This document shows positions 35,967 to 39,303 of a stretch of 39,303 nt of DNA, in pieces. Source of the stretch: Marinilabilia rubra (lineage in GTDB: Bacteria > Bacteroidota > Bacteroidia > Bacteroidales > Marinilabiliaceae); contig NZ_QEWP01000027.1 of the NCBI RefSeq assembly GCF_003121985.1, positions 1 to 39,303 on the forward strand. The letters are read 5' to 3'. The first letter of the stretch is position 1. Each line of letters opens with the position of its first letter. Below the pieces are notes generated by a model. It saw nothing but the letters and a program-made list of their open reading frames with translations, did not search any database and was not told the DNA's origin. A program made the position numbers and the translations under genes.

Positions 35967-36272
35967 ATGAAAAAGTTTTTTAAAATTTTTCTTGGCGCAT
36001 TTCTTGTGTTCGCCATGGGTATGAATGTTGTTCAAACAGTTGATTTAAGCCAAAAGACTTCATTTGATCTGAATTCTTTAATGCAAATTGCTTATGCTGA
36101 TGGGGAATCGGGTAGTAGTATGAATTGTAATTGTTCTGGTGGAACAGGGGCTTCATCATGTTCTTGTAGTTCTGCAATTGCAAGTGTTAGCTCATCTTGC
36201 TCTGTAAGTTGCAATAGTGGATATTATGCCTGTTGTTCAACTGATAATATTTGCAAATGTATAAAAAGCTAA
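35967..36272 (+). CDS. Exported Cys-rich peptide precursor (NVEALA-like)
   Basis: A 101-aa precursor. Residues 1-22 form a basic-hydrophobic signal, followed by a leader-like stretch ending LMQIAYA-DGESG, with AYA a plausible signal peptidase site near 44. The remaining ~57 residues hold ten Cys (54, 56, 65, 67, 78, 82, 89, 90, 96, 98) in the pattern CxC, CxC, CxxxC, CC, CxC, among Ser/Gly-rich sequence. The overall plan resembles Bacteroidota NVEALA-type and related Cys-rich exported peptides encoded beside 6-bladed beta-propeller lipoproteins (from memory). A strong hairpin follows the stop codon, which would favour high peptide expression relative to the downstream genes. Confidence 0.7.
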   Translation: MKKFFKIFLGAFLVFAMGMNVVQTVDLSQKTSFDLNSLMQIAYADGESGSSMNCNCSGGTGASSCSCSSAIASVSSSCSVSCNSGYYACCSTDNICKCIKS

Positions 36273-36283
36273 GTAGTCTTAAA

Positions 36284-36312
36284 ACGGCCTCACTTAACAT
36301 GAGGCCGTATTT
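36284..36312 (+). terminator. Attenuating terminator after the peptide gene
   Basis: ACGGCCTCA (36284-36292), 7-nt loop, TGAGGCCGT (36300-36308), followed by ATTTATT. It is GC-rich in an AT-rich cassette. The next gene begins 35 bp later with no obvious promoter, so it probably acts as a leaky terminator inside the operon. Confidence 0.75.
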
Positions 36313-36346
36313 ATTAATTTATTAATAATTAAACTATATTATTCAA

Positions 36347-37534
36347 ATGAGATTTTTAATTCTTACAATTTTTATTTTGTTTTTTTCATGTACAAAAAAG
36401 AAAACAAATTCAATAGATTATAGTAATATTAAAGATACTATCGAAATAGTACCAAATGAAAAACCAATAAGAATAACTGATTTAGCTGATACCATTAGTT
36501 ATATTTTTTTGGAAGAAAATAAAAATTCAATATTCGGTAATATTGACAAAATGATATATACTAAAAATAATATTATCATTATAGATAAACATATAACAAA
36601 ATCAATTTTTATTTTCAAAAATAATGGTAAGTTTTTAAATAAAATAAATAGAGAAGGAAAAGGACCAGGAGAATATATAAGAATTGGGGATGTTTTCTAT
36701 GATAATTCTTCAGATTTAATAGTTATTTATGATGACAAATCATATAGTTTCCTTTATTATAAACTAAGTGGCGAGTTCATTAAAAAAAGCAATACAAGCT
36801 TATTATTTCTAAGCATGGCAAGACTTTCCAATAATAAATATGTTTTTCATACAAATAAAATGATAAACAAGGAAAATGGAAAACTTGTTAAACATGATAT
36901 ACTCATCTCAAATCTTTCAGGTGAAATTTCTCAAAGATATTTTAAATTTGACCCAAAACAAAAAACAAATAATATAAGCTATGATTTATCAACTGTATTT
37001 AATAAGCTCAATGAAAATATTATTGTCACAAAACTGTTTGATAATTATTCTTATGAAATTAACATAAATGGACTTACACCTAGGTTTTTTTGGAATTATG
37101 GGGAAAAAGGTCTTAACATTGATTATAGAAATAAACCATCATCTGAAATATATAAAATTCTTACGGAAGATAATAAATTTGCCTTCGGACATGATATAAC
37201 AGCAATAACAAATGATTATATTTTCTTTTCATATGGTTATAAAAATTTTGCAAAAAATCAATTGGGAGGGGTGTACGCCTTTAATAAAAAAATGACTATT
37301 AACTTTTCAAGTATTTTTGATGAATTAAATAATTGCCATATCAGTTTGCCAATTTGTACTGATGCAAATGGTAATTTCATAAGTTTTATTGAATTAAATG
37401 AGGAGAATATTTCAAAACTAAAGGAAGATTCACAACTTATGAATTATATTCAATCCAAAGGGATTTATGGTATTAATTCAATCCTAGTTAAATATAAAAT
37501 AAACTCAAAACTTTTCAACCATGAGAAAATATAA
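36347..37534 (+). CDS. 6-bladed beta-propeller lipoprotein
   Basis: A 395-aa probable lipoprotein: signal residues 1-14 then Cys15 in LFFSCTKKK. The mature protein is strongly beta-rich, and the NHL-like turn GKFLNKINREGKGPGEYIRI (about 86-105) is the hallmark of the Bacteroidota 6-bladed beta-propeller family (DUF5128 type, from memory). It is probably exposed at the periplasmic or outer surface and may bind the Cys-rich peptide encoded upstream. Its end overlaps the start of the thioredoxin-like gene by 14 bp. Third gene of cassette 3. Substrate or partner unproven. Confidence 0.75.
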   Translation: MRFLILTIFILFFSCTKKKTNSIDYSNIKDTIEIVPNEKPIRITDLADTISYIFLEENKNSIFGNIDKMIYTKNNIIIIDKHITKSIFIFKNNGKFLNKINREGKGPGEYIRIGDVFYDNSSDLIVIYDDKSYSFLYYKLSGEFIKKSNTSLLFLSMARLSNNKYVFHTNKMINKENGKLVKHDILISNLSGEISQRYFKFDPKQKTNNISYDLSTVFNKLNENIIVTKLFDNYSYEININGLTPRFFWNYGEKGLNIDYRNKPSSEIYKILTEDNKFAFGHDITAITNDYIFFSYGYKNFAKNQLGGVYAFNKKMTINFSSIFDELNNCHISLPICTDANGNFISFIELNEENISKLKEDSQLMNYIQSKGIYGINSILVKYKINSKLFNHEKI

Positions 37535-38087
37535 GATTTCAATTATAATACTAATTGTTTTATTAATAATTTCGTCATTTTATACATTTACACTTCTTAA
37601 TGCCTTAAGAAATTATGTTATAATAAATGACAACAACGAAAAGAAAAGCATAAAATACGAAGTGTTTTATAGAAATTGTTTACGTGCTAGAACAATTAAT
37701 TCAAATTTAAATCCAAATCTATTATTATTTAGTGAAAATCACGAACAGTTCTTAAATTCAATTTCTTTACGCAACGTAACCTTCTTATTTTATAACAACA
37801 AAGGTTGTTCACCTTGTTTCGACAGAGAAATAAAAAACATAAAAAAAACTTTTAATGACACTTCTAAAGTTGTAATTCTCACTTGTTTCAAAAGAAGAAA
37901 GGATTTTATATCATTTAAATTAAATAAAAAAATAAACTATAAGTTATATAACATTTCATTTCAGATTTCCGATAATAGTTTTCCCCATTTGTTTTATTTT
38001 AAGCTGAATGATAAACTTAAAATGTATGATATTTTTATTCCAAATGAAGACAAAGATTTGACAAAGGAACTACTATCAACATTCTAA
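37521..38087 (+). CDS. Membrane-anchored thioredoxin-like protein
   Basis: A 188-aa protein with one N-terminal transmembrane helix (about 6-26) and an extracytoplasmic domain. The domain carries VTFLFYNNKGCSPCFDREI (86-104), a thioredoxin-fold beta strand followed by a Cys96-Ser-Pro-Cys99 active site and helix. A likely cis-Pro region is SDNSFPHLFYF (about 150-160). It could reduce or reshuffle disulphides in the ten-Cys peptide of the same operon (inference). It overlaps the propeller gene by 14 bp and ends eight bases before the pairing part of site C. Confidence 0.72.
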   Translation: MRKYKISIIILIVLLIISSFYTFTLLNALRNYVIINDNNEKKSIKYEVFYRNCLRARTINSNLNPNLLLFSENHEQFLNSISLRNVTFLFYNNKGCSPCFDREIKNIKKTFNDTSKVVILTCFKRRKDFISFKLNKKINYKLYNISFQISDNSFPHLFYFKLNDKLKMYDIFIPNEDKDLTKELLSTF

Positions 38088-38095
38088 AAATTAAC

Positions 38096-38243
38096 TTTTG
38101 GCAACAAAGCTATTATACGCCAGCCGTGGCATCCACAGCATATTGAGGGTTTTGTTTTTCCCAAAACCATTCGTTCAAGCTGATAAAGTCACAGCTGGTC
38201 TGAAAGCCACGGGCCAGGCGCATATAGCCAGGACGTTGTACGC
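38096..38243 (+). repeat. attC-like site C (end of cassette 3)
   Basis: 135 bp from AAC (38103-38105) to GTT (38235-38237). The left arm has one extra T (GCTATTATACGCC, 38109-38121) against GGCGCATATAGC (38218-38229). The tip is GGTTTTG/CAAAACC. The outer box pairing is the longest of the set: TTTTGGCAAC (38096-38105) with GTTGCCAAAA at the start of cassette 3. Confidence 0.85.
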
Positions 38244-38410
38244 AAGCCAAACAAACATTCTGCACAAATTAAACAATGATAATAAACAACATAAAACCAA
38301 ATAGATAACTAAAATGTCAGGTAAATGTCGTGTTGATTTCAGGTAAAATTCCAATATAAGTCATGGACAGTTTTTAAGTTAAAATTTAAAATTGCTAAAA
38401 AGTTTCAAAA

Positions 38411-39163
38411 ATGATTCAACAACCAGAATTAGGTAAAAAGGTCTTGGATTTGAGAAAAGCAAAAGGAATCACTCAAGAAGAACTCGTTGAAAAATGTAAT
38501 CTTAGTGTAAGGACTTTACAGCGGATTGAATCAGGAGAGGTAACTCCGAGACCTATAACGGTTAAATTGATTTTTGAAGCTTTAGGAGAATCCTTTGATA
38601 AGACAATGGAAAACAAAGGATTGACACTAAAGTGGCTCGAGCAATTTTATATAATTTTTATTGATTTATTTAACTTAAAAACAAACACAATGAGAAAAAT
38701 AATGATTTTATCCACACCATTGCTGATAGCATTTATAACGTTTTGTTTCATCGGTTCAAATGTCCAAGCCCAAAATCCAAAAGACATTGAAAATAAACTT
38801 ACTAAGTTTAACTCTGACTTTACAAAATGGTTTATGGCTGGTCAGATAGATTCTTTAGGAACGTTATATCATAAAGATGCTAGTTTAATCTTTGATAATA
38901 TATTTCCTATTATAAATGATTATTTGCCTGCGGTAACTAGTAGAGAAGGCATTTTATCATACTATAAATTGTACTATTCTCAAAATATGTTTTTTACAGA
39001 TAGGATTTCCAAAAAAATAATTTTCGGAGATTCAATAATTATTGATATAGGTATTCTAAAAATGAGGAATGATTCGATAACAAAATCAGGAACATATTTT
39101 AGTCAATGGAAATATTATAAAAACAATTGGTGTATAGAAAACGAGATGTTTAATTTTGATTAA
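38411..39163 (+). CDS. HTH-membrane-NTF2-like fusion protein, cassette 4
   Basis: A 250-aa protein. Residues 8-62 are an XRE/Cro-type helix-turn-helix (LRKAKGITQEELVEKCNLSVRTLQRIESG). A linker leads to a hydrophobic helix (about 98-116, MRKIMILSTPLLIAFITFC region) ending in a signal-peptide-like VQAQ. The last ~130 residues look like an NTF2/SnoaL/DUF4440-type domain (FNSDFTKWFMAGQIDSLGTLYHKDASLIF). It could be a one-component transmembrane sensor, or two products: an internal ATG at 38690 begins exactly at a typical signal peptide. No promoter box found. The preceding 38244-38410 is non-coding. Confidence 0.65.
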   Translation: MIQQPELGKKVLDLRKAKGITQEELVEKCNLSVRTLQRIESGEVTPRPITVKLIFEALGESFDKTMENKGLTLKWLEQFYIIFIDLFNLKTNTMRKIMILSTPLLIAFITFCFIGSNVQAQNPKDIENKLTKFNSDFTKWFMAGQIDSLGTLYHKDASLIFDNIFPIINDYLPAVTSREGILSYYKLYYSQNMFFTDRISKKIIFGDSIIIDIGILKMRNDSITKSGTYFSQWKYYKNNWCIENEMFNFD

Positions 39164-39170
39164 ATGGCCA

Positions 39171-39178
39171 GCGTACAA
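39171..39178 (+). repeat. Interrupted attC left box (end of cassette 4)
   Basis: GCGTACAA is the reverse complement of the start of cassette 4 (TTGTACGC, 38236-38243), so this is the left box of its terminal attC. The expected continuation CAAAGC is absent and intron sequence begins instead. The rest of the site should lie beyond the intron, outside the window. Confidence 0.75.
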
Positions 39179-39303
39179 TCGAGTAGACTGCCGCTAGGCC
39201 ATTAGCCTAGCGGAGAGCCTCTCACACCACCGTACGTACGGGTCTCGTATACGGCGGTTCCTTAAACCATGGGAAACAGTTGATTCATTTCCGTATTTTT
39301 GGA
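39178..39303 (-). mobile_element. 3' end of a group II intron inserted in the attC site
   Basis: On the minus strand a domain V-like hairpin occupies 39258-39226: ACCGCCGTA pairs with TACGGTGGT, with a short upper stem, a loop and a 2-nt bulge. The single odd pair is G-U only on this strand, which fixes the orientation. A domain VI-like perfect 9-bp hairpin follows (39213-39191, CCGCTAGGC/GCCTAGCGG), and the intron ends near CTACTCGAT at 39178. A minus-strand reading frame ends with TAA at 39264-39262 and may be the last codons of the intron's reverse transcriptase, most of it off the window. Confidence 0.75.

Larger units (their letters stand above)
33854..39178 (+). mobile_element. Integron-like gene cassette array, at least four cassettes
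   Basis: Junction GTT triplets lie at 33854, 34845, 35731 and 38235. Taking the cut after G, cassettes are 33855-34845, 34846-35731, 35732-38235 and 38236 to the intron. Each begins with bases that are the reverse complement of those before the AAC of its own terminal repeat: GTTATGGGC/GCCCATAAC, GTTGCCGGT/ACCGGCAAC, GTTGCCAAAA/TTTTGGCAAC and GTTGTACGC/GCGTACAA. All genes point the same way, and base composition is more AT-rich than the core genes. This is the diagnostic logic of integron cassettes. Confidence 0.85.

Noticed and set aside
38098-38304. 68-aa open frame across attC-like site C
   Set aside because: It starts and runs inside the folded repeat and crosses the recombination junction; not a gene.

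Overview
The window looks like a chromosomal segment of a Bacteroidota bacterium, probably in or near the Marinilabiliales (inferred). The evidence is Bacteroidota-restricted families (DUF5606, DUF4293, DUF3276/PUR-like, long NusB, FeoA-FeoB fusion), promoters of the TTG/TTTG-N19-21-TAnnTTTG type, and no obvious Shine-Dalgarno sequences. No tRNA or complete rRNA gene is visible, but the left edge looks like the leader of an rRNA operon reading off the window on the minus strand.

Positions 1-31,000 are ordinary core genome. A minus-strand block holds nusB, a DUF1573 lipoprotein, yajC, a YbbR-domain protein, coaE and a TerB/DnaJ protein; a MITE-like element sits between yajC and ybbR. Then come a PUR-like protein, a FeoA-FeoB iron transporter with its Cys-rich partner, an M20 dipeptidase, a SirB1-like protein, a nucleoside phosphorylase, the E2 and E1 subunits of 2-oxoglutarate dehydrogenase, an AddB-like nuclease, trmD, a five-repeat DUF349 protein, pyrG and yidC. 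Several intergenic gaps carry word-like low-complexity repeats. A separate dispersed repeat of about 75 bp occurs three times; two of its copies continue to an identical 21-bp block just upstream of a gene.

The most interesting part is 31,000-39,303. A large tyrosine recombinase gene (691 aa, duplicated architecture, only the C-terminal catalytic domain intact) is followed by an integron-like gene-cassette array. Three ~132-135 bp repeats are organised like integron attC sites: outer AAC...GTT boxes, a 12-bp inner arm pair and a variable tip. In each cassette the bases just after its first GTT are the reverse complement of the bases just before the AAC of its own terminal repeat (9, 9, 10 and at least 8 nt). 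That is the relation expected if cassettes excise as circles and rebuild a folded attC. The recombinase is spaced like XerC/D and lacks the extra IntI region, so this is either an integrase-less attC cluster beside a recombinase or an integron-like system run by a different kind of recombinase.

Cassettes 1 and 2 carry small membrane proteins. Cassette 3 is a four-gene module: small membrane protein, Cys-rich exported peptide, 6-bladed beta-propeller lipoprotein, and membrane-anchored thioredoxin-like protein. Cassette 4 encodes an HTH-membrane-NTF2-like fusion. Its terminal attC is interrupted by the 3' end of an antisense group II intron, at the position reported for attC-targeting group IIC introns. 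The cassette DNA is visibly more AT-rich than the core genes.
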